From Prochlorococcus marinus str. MIT 0918 (GTDB lineage Bacteria > Cyanobacteriota > Cyanobacteriia > PCC-6307 > Cyanobiaceae), in NCBI RefSeq assembly GCF_027359415.1, contig NZ_CP114780.1, positions 1,262,764 to 1,326,763 of the forward strand: DNA of 64,000 bases, given 5' to 3'. The notes under the pieces were generated by a model that worked only from the letters and a program-made list of their open reading frames with translations, was not told the DNA's origin and did no database searches. Numbering within the stretch: the stretch's first letter is position 1; each line of letters begins with the position of its first letter. Positions 26,315 through 34,039 of this stretch are shown piece by piece. The position numbers were made by a program, and so were the translations under genes.

Positions 26315-27118
26315 ATGAATGAATTTCGTCTACGAATCTATGAGCAGATAATTAATAAAACGCCTGGTGGTAGAACCTCCTTTTTTAACAAAGTCTGTGG
26401 GGTTACTATTTTTATTTCGATTTGCTTTGCAGTCATAGTTACTGAAAATTCAATCGATTATCAATTTGGTGATCAGATAGACCTATTAGATTGGATTGTT
26501 GGGGCTTTATTTTGTGTTGAATATCTTTGTCGTTTATGGGTTGCTCCTCTTGAAGGGAAATATGGCAAAGGTTGGAAAGGGATTTTGCGTTACATGGTTT
26601 CGCCAATGGCAATTATTGACATCATTGCCATTATTCCATCGTTTATAGGCGTTAGAGCAGAATTAAAAATTTTGAGGATTATTCGTCTGTTGAGAATTTT
26701 GAAAATTGGCCGAAGTGAAAAATTCAAACAAAGTATCTTTCATTTTAATTATGCACTTCGCTCAAAGAGTCAGGAACTACAAATATCCACCTTGTATACA
26801 GTTTTGCTTTTGTTGATAAGCAGTACTTTTATGTATCTTGCTGAATCATCAGTTCAACCTGAATTATTGGGGTCAATCCCTAGATGTCTTTGGTGGTCAA
26901 TTACGACTGTTAGTGCGGTTGGTTATGGAGATTCAATTCCAGTTACAGCGATTGGAAAAACTATTGCATCGATAACTTCACTTATGGGTATTGCTGCAAT
27001 AGCAATACCTACTGGAATACTTGCATCAGGATTTAGTGAATCAATTGGTGTACAAGATAAGAATCAAAAGGAATTAAATCAAAATGATGTTCCAATGACT
27101 GAATTTAATTCCAATTAA
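26315..27118 (+). CDS. Voltage-gated potassium channel (Kv type)
   Basis: 267 residues, six membrane helices and a pore. S1-S3 occupy about 25-120; S4 is RAELKILRIIRLLRILKIGR with arginines every third residue, a voltage sensor. The pore reads WWSITTVSAVGYGDSIPVT: the filter is AVGYGD where most K+ channels have TVGYGD. A short polar C-terminus follows and no cytoplasmic RCK domain is seen. ATG at 26315 is chosen over the GTG at 26312. As island cargo it may affect membrane potential or K+ balance; homologues exist as resident genes elsewhere. Confidence 0.9.
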   Translation: MNEFRLRIYEQIINKTPGGRTSFFNKVCGVTIFISICFAVIVTENSIDYQFGDQIDLLDWIVGALFCVEYLCRLWVAPLEGKYGKGWKGILRYMVSPMAIIDIIAIIPSFIGVRAELKILRIIRLLRILKIGRSEKFKQSIFHFNYALRSKSQELQISTLYTVLLLLISSTFMYLAESSVQPELLGSIPRCLWWSITTVSAVGYGDSIPVTAIGKTIASITSLMGIAAIAIPTGILASGFSESIGVQDKNQKELNQNDVPMTEFNSN

Positions 27119-27127
27119 ATAAAGCAT

Positions 27128-27219
27128 AAAAAAGCCTTCCTAAAAGAAAGGTCCTTTTGGAGATCTTGAGTAAGTGTTTCTTTGTTTCGACGGTTAGAGG
27201 ATCACAACTCCTCGCAGGG
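27128..27219 (-). ncRNA. Yfr2-like small RNA, unit B
   Basis: Minus-strand RNA of about 92 nt, homologous to 24017-24107. Read 5'-3': TGCGAGGAGTTGTGATCCTC, then CGAAACAAAGAAACACTTACTC (the GGAAACA of unit A has become AGAAACA), AAGATCTCCAAAAGGA, and a terminator CCTTTC/GGAAGG (27135-27140, 27146-27151) with six T. The terminator stem differs from unit A but is restored by paired changes, which supports a real RNA structure. CATAGT precedes the estimated start. It also lies where the plus-strand channel transcript should end. Confidence 0.6.
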
Positions 27220-27265
27220 AGAGACTATGCCACATGGATATTTAAAAGCTAGGAATTAGACAAAA

Positions 27266-27299
27266 CAAGCAAAATTCTCACATGTGACAGTTTTGCTTG
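27266..27299. repeat. Long CACATGTG inverted repeat, unit B
   Basis: CAAGCAAAA at the left pairs with TTTTGCTTG at the right, and the arms continue inward to the palindrome TCACATGTGA with one mismatch and one G-T pair: about 16 paired bases with almost no loop. On the minus strand it is followed by TTTTG. Same position as the shorter repeat at 24160-24179. Confidence 0.6.
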
Positions 27300-27314
27300 C
27301 TAAGTAATTTAGAT

Positions 27315-27373
27315 AAAAAAAGAGCGCCCTCAATGAGTAGCGCTCGATAGGATAATTGTGTGAGGAGTGTCCT
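27315..27373 (-). ncRNA. Small RNA with Yfr1/Yfr10-like motif, copy 3
   Basis: About 59 nt, homologous to copy 2. Read 5'-3': AGGACACTCCTCACACAATT, with ACTCCTCACAC matching the Yfr1 ultraconserved motif as I remember it (plus-strand GTGTGAGGAGT at 27358-27368); a closing stem AGGACA/TATCCT; then terminator GAGCGC (27322-27327)/GCGCTC (27340-27345) and seven T. TAGAAC box at plus-strand 27380-27385, with the same spacing as copy 2. Confidence 0.6.
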
Positions 27374-27523
27374 ATTTCTGTTCTACTCCTTCCAAGGTTT
27401 ATTTGTCACATGTTTAATGAAAAACTCATTTTTATGTTTGATTTGACTTGCTTTTACTTTGGTGAGCTGTAGAAATAAAAGATCTATTCTTCTTAAGATT
27501 ATGGACAGGAAGGCATTCGAAGC

Positions 27524-27694
27524 ATGAGTACAAATTGGCAAGACACTTCGTGGCAAGAAGAGTTTTTAGATATGAAGGCTCATACCCCTGAGGACGTGAA
27601 ATTGTTAATTGAAGGACCAAAAGGTTTTATGGATGCATGGAAACTGGGTTTTCTTCATCAGGAATACAAGCGTTTAAAAAAAGAGGTTTTTTAA
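27524..27694 (+). CDS. Small WQDTSWQEEF protein, copy B
   Basis: 56 residues from ATG at 27524, starting MSTNWQDTSWQEEFLD; EDVKLLIEGPKGFMDAWKLGFLHQEYKRLKK aligns without gaps to the copy at 25275. It is the only intact survivor of the operon in unit B. Function unknown. AGGA precedes the start by about 14 bases, so ribosome binding is unclear. Confidence 0.55.
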   Translation: MSTNWQDTSWQEEFLDMKAHTPEDVKLLIEGPKGFMDAWKLGFLHQEYKRLKKEVF

Positions 27695-27702
27695 TTAAAA
27701 AA

Positions 27703-27853
27703 ATGACTTGGCAGCAAGAATGATTGGACTCGGAAAAGCGCAATCAAAAAGAAGCAAAGTTGTTGAGTTGATATTAATTCATTTTTATAGAGTTGGGATT
27801 TAGGCTTTTTCTGCATACCTTGGAAGAAGTTGTAATGGTATAGATAATTATCA
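27703..27853 (+). pseudogene. Decayed copy of the 25444-type gene
   Basis: Recognisable at the DNA level as the 25444-25707 gene: ATGACTTGG ... GAATGATTGGACTCGG (in-frame TGA after six codons), AAAGTTGTTGAG, AGTTGGGATTTAGG, CCTTGGAAGAAGTTG and GGTATAGA all line up in order with small deletions and frame changes. Position directly after the paralogous 27524 gene matches unit A. Not translatable as one protein. Confidence 0.65.
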
Positions 27854-27934
27854 ATTCCTATAGTGTTAATGCACACAATATTGCAAAAGCTATCAGTCCA
27901 GAAGTAAAATATTCTTTGCTAAGTAGATTTACTA

Positions 27935-28141
27935 ATGCTTGATAACTATACTATTGAGCAATGTAAAAAAGATAAGGGAATTCTCCAATTAAAAATTAAG
28001 AACCTAGAACATGGCATTAAGCAAGTAGAAGAAATGATATCCGAGTCGCATATGGGTGAGGATATATTGATTAGTTTAAGAAGAAAAATTGCTGAATCTA
28101 CTCAGGATTTAGCAATTTTATATTTACTCAAAGACAGTTAA
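27935..28141 (+). CDS. Small coiled-coil-like protein, function unknown
   Basis: 68 residues from ATG at 27935. Mostly helix-forming and charged (QLKIKNLEHGIKQVEEMISES, ISLRRKIAESTQDLAILYLLKDS). No domain recognised. It lies just beyond the last recognisable part of unit B, so it may be host or island DNA. Only moderate support: length and codon use are compatible with a gene, but no upstream coupling. Confidence 0.4.
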   Translation: MLDNYTIEQCKKDKGILQLKIKNLEHGIKQVEEMISESHMGEDILISLRRKIAESTQDLAILYLLKDS

Positions 28142-28423
28142 TTCTTTATTGATACTCTTAATACTTAGATTACAAAAACCTCGTCGAAACTTTACTCTTT
28201 GAAAAAACATGTTCCAAAGTTCTTCATATCAATAGATTTTCCATAGAGGGACGAAAGAAATGTACTTCAGTAATGTTTATGAAACTTATTTAATTTATAG
28301 CCAATCATTTTTTTGTTGAATATTTGCACTCCCCTTTCACTAAGACTGCTTTTCTATAAAAATATTTGTTGGGTTGGTCAAATAGCATTTAATAGCTATT
28401 TTAGATTAGCTGCTTAAATAGCA

Positions 28424-29038
28424 TTGACAGTTGCTAATCAATCTAAAGTACACGTGGATCGTAGGCTTCATCATGACAGTATTATATTGTCAGGAAAAAC
28501 TATTTTTCTTAACCCTTTTCTTTATTGGCGTAGATTTGATAGCAATACAGATAGGTGGTTAAGAGAGCCTGGTCAAATAGGTGAAGATCAAATTGCGATA
28601 AATCGTTCACGTTTTTATCCAGAAACAGATTGGAATTCTTTAGATGAGGAAGAGCGAAACATTAAAGATGCAGCTATAGAGATGTTTCTTAAAAGTCTTG
28701 ACTTGGTTAGCACTTTTCACCCTGAATTAAGTGCTGGTCAGTTATTGGAAGTAGAACGTAAGATGGCTGTAACAAAAAAACGTGCCTTTGAGCGTTGGGT
28801 TGAAAAATCGTTCAGACGTCGTTTTAGAGAAGAGTCTAAAGTTAAACAACGTCTTGCCAGAGAACGTTTTCTAAGGGAATGGAAGGAATGGCTTCTCTTA
28901 GAAACAACCCAAAAAGCTATTCTTCCATTTGTAGCAGTTTGTTTTCTTGCGGTTTTTGGTGGTTGGTCATTAGGTTTTTCAAGTAATAGTTGTAACCCTT
29001 ATTTTTCCTCTACGAATCAAACTAATATTAAACAATGA
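28424..29038 (+). CDS. Conserved protein with one C-terminal membrane helix
   Basis: 204 residues. Long soluble part rich in Arg, Glu and Trp (FLNPFLYWRRFDSNTDRWLREP, WVEKSFRRRFREESKVKQRLARERFLREW), then one hydrophobic segment (ILPFVAVCFLAVFGGWSLGF) near the C-terminus. Start is TTG at 28424 or possibly the GTG eleven codons in; no ATG is suitable. 282 bases upstream are without genes. No enzymatic motif; I recognise it only as a picocyanobacterial conserved hypothetical. Seven bases precede the next gene. Confidence 0.65.
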   Translation: MTVANQSKVHVDRRLHHDSIILSGKTIFLNPFLYWRRFDSNTDRWLREPGQIGEDQIAINRSRFYPETDWNSLDEEERNIKDAAIEMFLKSLDLVSTFHPELSAGQLLEVERKMAVTKKRAFERWVEKSFRRRFREESKVKQRLARERFLREWKEWLLLETTQKAILPFVAVCFLAVFGGWSLGFSSNSCNPYFSSTNQTNIKQ

Positions 29039-29045
29039 TATCTTG

Positions 29046-29411
29046 ATGTCAGATAATAAATTTGAAAATTTTCGACTTTCACTGATGCAAGACTTACTTC
29101 CAGTAGGTTTTGCAATATTAGATAGAGCTAAGGAAGGAGGTGCTGGAAAAGTAATAGAAGTTTTTCGATCTTCTGATTTTCCGATTAAAAATCTTCAAGT
29201 AGAAGGTTCTGAGTCTGCACGATTATTTAGGGAGAAATTAGATCAGATCAGCCCAGGTTTGGGAAATCCTGTTCAAGAGGTAAAAATTACTGTAGAACCC
29301 CAAGAAAAAGATGTTTTGGAGGATAAGTCATTAATTGATCTTTTGAATAGGATAGAACACAGGATAGATTTGATTAATACTTACTTAGAGAGACGTAAAT
29401 TAGACAATTAA
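29046..29411 (+). CDS. Conserved protein, function unknown
   Basis: 121 residues from ATG at 29046 (TTG at 29043 is possible). N-terminal MSDNKFENFRLSLMQDLLPVGFAILDRAKEGGAGKVIEVF, then charged helices; C-terminal LLNRIEHRIDLINTYLERR is likely coiled. No signal. The layout AILDRAKEGG...KVIEVF recurs in small cyanobacterial proteins, but I cannot name the family. Co-directional with PBP2, 22 bases upstream of it. Confidence 0.65.
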   Translation: MSDNKFENFRLSLMQDLLPVGFAILDRAKEGGAGKVIEVFRSSDFPIKNLQVEGSESARLFREKLDQISPGLGNPVQEVKITVEPQEKDVLEDKSLIDLLNRIEHRIDLINTYLERRKLDN

Positions 29412-29433
29412 GGAAAAGGTTTATTTTATATAA

Positions 29434-31224
29434 GTGAAAAAGCATAAGACTAGAATTATTTCTTATAGAAGACAAAGTAATACCTTGATCTTGTTTATTC
29501 TCATATTATTTTCTGCGATTGGCACTAGACTTTTTTGGATGCAAATAATTAGGAGTTCTTTTTATCGAACTTTATCCGAAGAAAATCGAATTAAATTAGT
29601 TTCTACTCCTCCTATTCGCGGTAGAATAATTTCCTCCAACGGTAATTTATTAGCAGATAATAGGCTCAGATATTCGTTGTTTGTCAACCCACATCTTATT
29701 AGTGCAGAAAATTGGCCATTACTTGCTTTAAAACTATCTAAATTATTTAATATTGATATTAATTTATTTAATATAGCCTATAAGAATGGTTTGAAAAATA
29801 GGGATTTAGCTATTACTTTGATCCCTAAAATGACTAGTTTACAAGTTTTAAAGTTTCAAGAACAAGAAGTAAATCTTCAGGGAGCAAATGTCAAAGTTGA
29901 ATCTATACGTTTTTATCCTTATAAGAAATTTGCTGCGCATGTTCTTGGTTATACCCAATTAATAACTTATGATGAATATAAACAACTGTCTAAGAAAGGC
30001 TATAAGCTTCAAGATTATATTGGGAGGACTGGTTTAGAAGCAGCTTTCGAGCAGCATTTACGAGGTCAATGGGGAGGTGAAATGTTGGAGGTTGATGCAG
30101 GTGGCAATATTCAACGTAGCCTTGGTTATCGATCTCCCAAAGCCGGACAAGATTTATCTTTAACATTAGACTTTGATTTGCAAGTTGTTGCAGAAAAGGT
30201 ATTAGCTGATAAACAAGCTGGAGCCATTGTTGTGCTCGATCCAAGGACTGGAGCAATTAAAGCAATGGCTAGTAAACCTAGTTTCGATCTCAATTTTTTT
30301 ACTAAAGCATTTACTACTCAAAAAGAATATGAAAAGATCTTTTTATCGGACAAAATGCCACTTTTAAGCCGTGCAATTAATCCTTATGACCCAGGTAGCA
30401 CCTGGAAGATTGTTACAGGCATGGCTGGTATGGAAAGTGGACAATTTGGATCAGATATTGCTTTAGAAACAGCCCCTTGCCTTAAATATGGAGATCATTG
30501 TTTTCCTGAACATAATCGTAAAGGTTGGGGGAAAATAGGTTATGTTGATGCATTTAGAGTTTCTAGCAATACATTCTTTTATCAAATTGGAGTTCAAGTT
30601 GGCATAAAAAAATTATATGATACGGCACTTCAATTAGGTTTTTATAAAAAAACTGGAATAGAGATTTCGCAAGAGGAAAGCAAAGGTTTTATAGGTAATG
30701 AAGAATGGGCAGCTAGAGGCAGAGGTTGGGGTAAGCCCGGAACGACACCTTGGATACCAGAAGATATAGCTAGTGCTTCAATAGGTCAGTCTGTTGTTCA
30801 AGTCACTCCTTTACAGTTAGCCAGAGCGTATGCTGTATTTGCAAATGGGGGTTATTTAATTACCCCTCATTTAGTCGACGGGGATATTGATTGGATGTCA
30901 TCTAAATATCGACAAAAAGTAGATATAGATCCTATAACATTATCTACAATTCGCCAAGGCCTGAAGAAAGTAGTAGAATCGGGTACTGGCAGAGATTTGG
31001 CTTGGGATTTACCAACATTACCACCAACAGCTGGTAAAACAGGTACAGCCGAAGATAGTAGTGGAGGTACAGACCATGCCTGGTTTGCATGTTTTGCACC
31101 TTATCAAGCGGGTGAAATTGTAGTGGTAGCTTTTGCAGAGAATACACCTGGAGGTGGTTCAGTACATGCGTTGCCTATGGCTAAGGAAATTTTAAAAGCT
31201 TGGCATAAGAATCATTCTCAATAG
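29434..31224 (+). CDS. Penicillin-binding protein 2-type transpeptidase
   Basis: Class B PBP cross-linking peptidoglycan, probably PBP2/MrdA (cell elongation). 596 residues. Membrane anchor LILFILILFSAIGTRLFWMQI near residue 15-35, dimerisation domain (about 50-230), then the transpeptidase: SxxK in PGSTWKIV near 314, SxN in VSSNTF near 377, KTG in AGKTGTAED near 535. GTG start at 29434. Periplasmic catalytic domain. FtsI (PBP3) is the alternative assignment. Confidence 0.92.
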   Translation: MKKHKTRIISYRRQSNTLILFILILFSAIGTRLFWMQIIRSSFYRTLSEENRIKLVSTPPIRGRIISSNGNLLADNRLRYSLFVNPHLISAENWPLLALKLSKLFNIDINLFNIAYKNGLKNRDLAITLIPKMTSLQVLKFQEQEVNLQGANVKVESIRFYPYKKFAAHVLGYTQLITYDEYKQLSKKGYKLQDYIGRTGLEAAFEQHLRGQWGGEMLEVDAGGNIQRSLGYRSPKAGQDLSLTLDFDLQVVAEKVLADKQAGAIVVLDPRTGAIKAMASKPSFDLNFFTKAFTTQKEYEKIFLSDKMPLLSRAINPYDPGSTWKIVTGMAGMESGQFGSDIALETAPCLKYGDHCFPEHNRKGWGKIGYVDAFRVSSNTFFYQIGVQVGIKKLYDTALQLGFYKKTGIEISQEESKGFIGNEEWAARGRGWGKPGTTPWIPEDIASASIGQSVVQVTPLQLARAYAVFANGGYLITPHLVDGDIDWMSSKYRQKVDIDPITLSTIRQGLKKVVESGTGRDLAWDLPTLPPTAGKTGTAEDSSGGTDHAWFACFAPYQAGEIVVVAFAENTPGGGSVHALPMAKEILKAWHKNHSQ

Positions 31225-31239
31225 TAGAGAGGTAATAGT

Positions 31240-31467
31240 TTAAGCTACTTGTAAGTTTCTTGTTATTGAAGAGAGCTTTTTATCTAATATTATTTTTGCT
31301 TCTTCTAATGAGCAAATAGCAGTTCGAAATGGCAGTAAAAGCAGTGGACTTTTTTCAGGTCTAATCAACCAACTTTGATTACATTGTTTTATTAGAAGAA
31401 AGCCCTTATAACGAAAAGAAGTATTTGAGGCTGAAAAATAATCTTTTTTAGAAAGCAGGAATGGCAT
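31240..31467 (-). CDS. Small conserved cyanobacterial protein, function unknown
   Basis: 75 residues from ATG at 31467 (a GTG at 31473 is the alternative). Contains NQSWLIRPEKSPLLLLPFRTAICSLEEAKIILDKKL, a compact pattern I associate with a conserved picocyanobacterial hypothetical protein. No membrane or catalytic motif. Convergent with PBP2. The following 190 bases to the next gene show only AT-rich sequence. Confidence 0.55.
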   Translation of the reverse strand: MPFLLSKKDYFSASNTSFRYKGFLLIKQCNQSWLIRPEKSPLLLLPFRTAICSLEEAKIILDKKLSSITRNLQVA

Positions 31468-31664
31468 GATCACTCCGAAATTTCTATACGCTATATATAG
31501 TGTATCATTAGATTGACCTAGTTCCTTATTGTTCGAAAATAAACAATTGAATTTATTTGCAGTTACTGTATTTTCAGCTTAATTAGAGCTTTACATGTTT
31601 ATGTGCTGGAATGACAAAAACTTTTGCATCCTTCCTATATATAGCAATTGACTACTTAAGTTTT

Positions 31665-32192
31665 TTATACTTCTAGTGGCTTCATTTGAATTAATCTGCG
31701 AAGAATATCTTCGATTGATTCATCTTTGGCGAGGTTTTTGCTGTTGCTGGCTAATTGACGACCTACAACTTGTGCTCCAAGGTGAGTAAGTTGTATTCGC
31801 ATTGAGAGTAATAATTCCATGCAGCCACCACCTGAGACACTTGCCATGGCTATAGGCCTACCATTAAATAAATGACGAAAGTCTTTTTCCTGAACTGATA
31901 ACCATGCAATTAGATTTGATAGTAATGGGGGAATTGATCCATTGTATTCAGGAGCACAAATCACCCAATAAGGGATGGATGACATTTGTTCATAAATTGA
32001 TTTTATGTTATGTGCAATATCTATCTCGGCTTGTTTTCGTGGGTTATACACAGGGAAATCTAGAGTAGTTAGATCTAATAGCTCACCATCTATTTGAAGC
32101 TTTGCACCTAGAGATATAAATCGTTTAGCAAGTGATAGGTTCTCTCCATTACTTGCAGTAATAACCAGTAATTGCTTTTTAGAAGAATTCAT
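31665..32192 (-). CDS. NADPH-dependent FMN reductase-like flavoprotein
   Basis: 175 residues, flavodoxin-like fold. LLVITASNGENLSLAKRF at the N-terminus binds the FMN phosphate; the family motif PEYNGSIPPLLSNLIAWLS near residue 83-101 contacts the flavin. C-terminal half ASVSGGGCMELLLSMRIQLTHLGA is also typical. Downstream of flv1 on the same strand (47-base gap), so it may supply reduced flavin to, or be regulated with, the flavodiiron proteins. That link is inference. Confidence 0.85.
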   Translation of the reverse strand: MNSSKKQLLVITASNGENLSLAKRFISLGAKLQIDGELLDLTTLDFPVYNPRKQAEIDIAHNIKSIYEQMSSIPYWVICAPEYNGSIPPLLSNLIAWLSVQEKDFRHLFNGRPIAMASVSGGGCMELLLSMRIQLTHLGAQVVGRQLASNSKNLAKDESIEDILRRLIQMKPLEV

Positions 32193-32239
32193 TGCAGTGA
32201 GTTTGACAGGATGTGATTAGAGATTAAGAGGTGACCAGA

Positions 32240-34039
32240 CTAATAATTTGCTCCTGTGCGTCGATGGTGCACAGCTGTAATTCCATTTGGATTTAGAACT
32301 TTGCCATATTTTATTTCAGCATAAATCAGCCAATGATCACCACATTCCATGCGTTGTTTTACACAGCCTTCTATCCAAGCCAGTGCTTCAGGAAGGATAG
32401 GTTGGCTTGATGGAGTATAAAGAAGTTCAAGCCCTGATAATCGATCAGCTCCTGGCGCAAAAGGTTGCAAAAACTGCTTTAAAAGTTTTTGATAATTTTG
32501 TTCATTCAAAATATTTAGTGCAAAAAAATTGCCAGTGTGAAGCAGATTTTCTACAGCTCGATCTTTAGCTACAGCAACAGTAATTCCTGGAGGAGAGAAA
32601 CTGGCCTGACTTATCCAACTGGCAACCATTGCACTATTGACTTTAGTTTCTTCTTCTAATTTTTCTGCTGTTAAAATGGACAAAGATCCGACTACTTTTC
32701 CTAGTGCCAATAATGCGGGATCACTTTTTGTGGCATTTATACCTCCACCTAGGAGACGTTCTTGTCGACGGCCTTCTTTGATCAGCTTGCGTCCAAATTT
32801 AGTTCCTGTTTCTTCAAGAGTTTTTAGCATCTCAGCATTGGGACTAAATTTAATTTTTATTGGGTTAAAACCAAAGTCAAAGCCTCCATCACGTAATTTA
32901 TTTTCTAATAGATCCAAAGCTTCTCCGCTCCACCCATAACTACCAAATATACCTACCGGTTTCGTTGGATCTCCTTCTGCAAGTAAGGTTCCTAAGGCTG
33001 AAACAATAGGTGTAGGTGCATGTCCCCCAAGGGTGGGTGAACCAATTAGATAACCATCTGCTTTTGATATTGCGTTAACTAATTCATTTGTTGTGGTGAA
33101 TTCGCAATTGAGACTTTCTACGTGAACCCCTGTTGAGCTAATTCCTTTAGCTAGTGCATCTGCAATAGATGCGGTATTTCCATATGCGCTAGCGAATAAT
33201 AAAACAATATTGATAGATCCTTTGCTTTGCTGATCTCCCCATCTTTGATAATCATTTAGTAGGCTTCGCCAACTGCTTTCTATTGCTGGGCCATGACTGG
33301 GTGCAATAGAAGAGATATTTAGGAGTTCAAGTTTTTCAACAATTCTGTGAACTTGATTTATCATAGGCGTCATCAGACAATCGAAATAATGTCGACGCTC
33401 TTCTTCTGTACTGCTTCTATTACGCTCTGCCCATTCATCAGTACAAATATGCGCACCAAACAGTTTATCGCTCATTAATAAGCCCGTTTTTTCTTCAAAT
33501 GTGATTAGCCCTCCAGGCCAACGAGCTGTAGGTGATGGTATTAATGTCAAGAGATATTCATCAAAGATAGAAATAGTTTCTTCTTGCTTTATTAACTTTA
33601 TTTCTGGGATTGGAGGTATCACTAATTTATTTGCTTCATTTACACTCTCTTTTGAAGGTTTAATTTGTGTCCAAAGATCTTCGATTAGTTTTTTACCTGG
33701 GTTAGAACAGATGATTTTGAGGTTTTTGTATTCATTAGATAGATGTCTAAGAAGATGTACTCGATTTGGATTGATATGTCCAATTACAACTAATAATTCT
33801 TCAATATCTTTTGGTATGATTCTTTGGATGCTTGGTATAAAAACTTCTTCAAAATTTGCTCCAGGAGGATTTATTAGAACGGCACTTTGAATATTGTTTT
33901 TAAAAAATAGAAAACTATTCGATGTAGTACCTTTTCCCAAGGCATATTCGATTTCAAATCTTAATTTTTTTGGACTCAGACATCTAAGAGATAAGAATCC
34001 ATCATCGATAGTTAGATTTTTTACTTGTTTATTTGACAT
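32240..34039 (-). CDS. flv1: Flavodiiron protein, Flv1-type
   Basis: 599 residues: metallo-beta-lactamase-like domain (1-260), flavodoxin domain (about 280-420) and C-terminal flavin reductase domain (about 450-590). In cyanobacteria Flv1/Flv3 pass electrons from photosystem I to oxygen, making water. The diiron ligands are altered: GHINPNRVH replaces HxExDH, and ARWPGG replaces the HWPD seen in the partner gene. This is the non-canonical pattern of Flv1. Its ATG overlaps the flv3 stop by one base. Confidence 0.88.
   Translation of the reverse strand: MSNKQVKNLTIDDGFLSLRCLSPKKLRFEIEYALGKGTTSNSFLFFKNNIQSAVLINPPGANFEEVFIPSIQRIIPKDIEELLVVIGHINPNRVHLLRHLSNEYKNLKIICSNPGKKLIEDLWTQIKPSKESVNEANKLVIPPIPEIKLIKQEETISIFDEYLLTLIPSPTARWPGGLITFEEKTGLLMSDKLFGAHICTDEWAERNRSSTEEERRHYFDCLMTPMINQVHRIVEKLELLNISSIAPSHGPAIESSWRSLLNDYQRWGDQQSKGSINIVLLFASAYGNTASIADALAKGISSTGVHVESLNCEFTTTNELVNAISKADGYLIGSPTLGGHAPTPIVSALGTLLAEGDPTKPVGIFGSYGWSGEALDLLENKLRDGGFDFGFNPIKIKFSPNAEMLKTLEETGTKFGRKLIKEGRRQERLLGGGINATKSDPALLALGKVVGSLSILTAEKLEEETKVNSAMVASWISQASFSPPGITVAVAKDRAVENLLHTGNFFALNILNEQNYQKLLKQFLQPFAPGADRLSGLELLYTPSSQPILPEALAWIEGCVKQRMECGDHWLIYAEIKYGKVLNPNGITAVHHRRTGANY

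Larger units (their letters stand above)
25977..27858 (+). mobile_element. Integrative element unit B, partly decayed
   Basis: A second unit with the same plan: guaA-derived attachment repeat, a cargo gene (K+ channel), then the Yfr2-like and Yfr1-motif RNAs on the minus strand, one intact and one decayed copy of the small operon genes. The recombinase and the 25075-type gene are absent. The right boundary is not marked by a clear third repeat; I end it at the last base that resembles unit A. Decay suggests it is the older insertion. Confidence 0.6.

Noticed and set aside
27946-27956. Possible third guaA-type core (ACTATTGAG) as the right end of unit B
   Set aside because: Only 9 identical bases and no matching flank or ACTTCACCGTG repeat; too short to separate from chance, and it sits within a plausible small gene.
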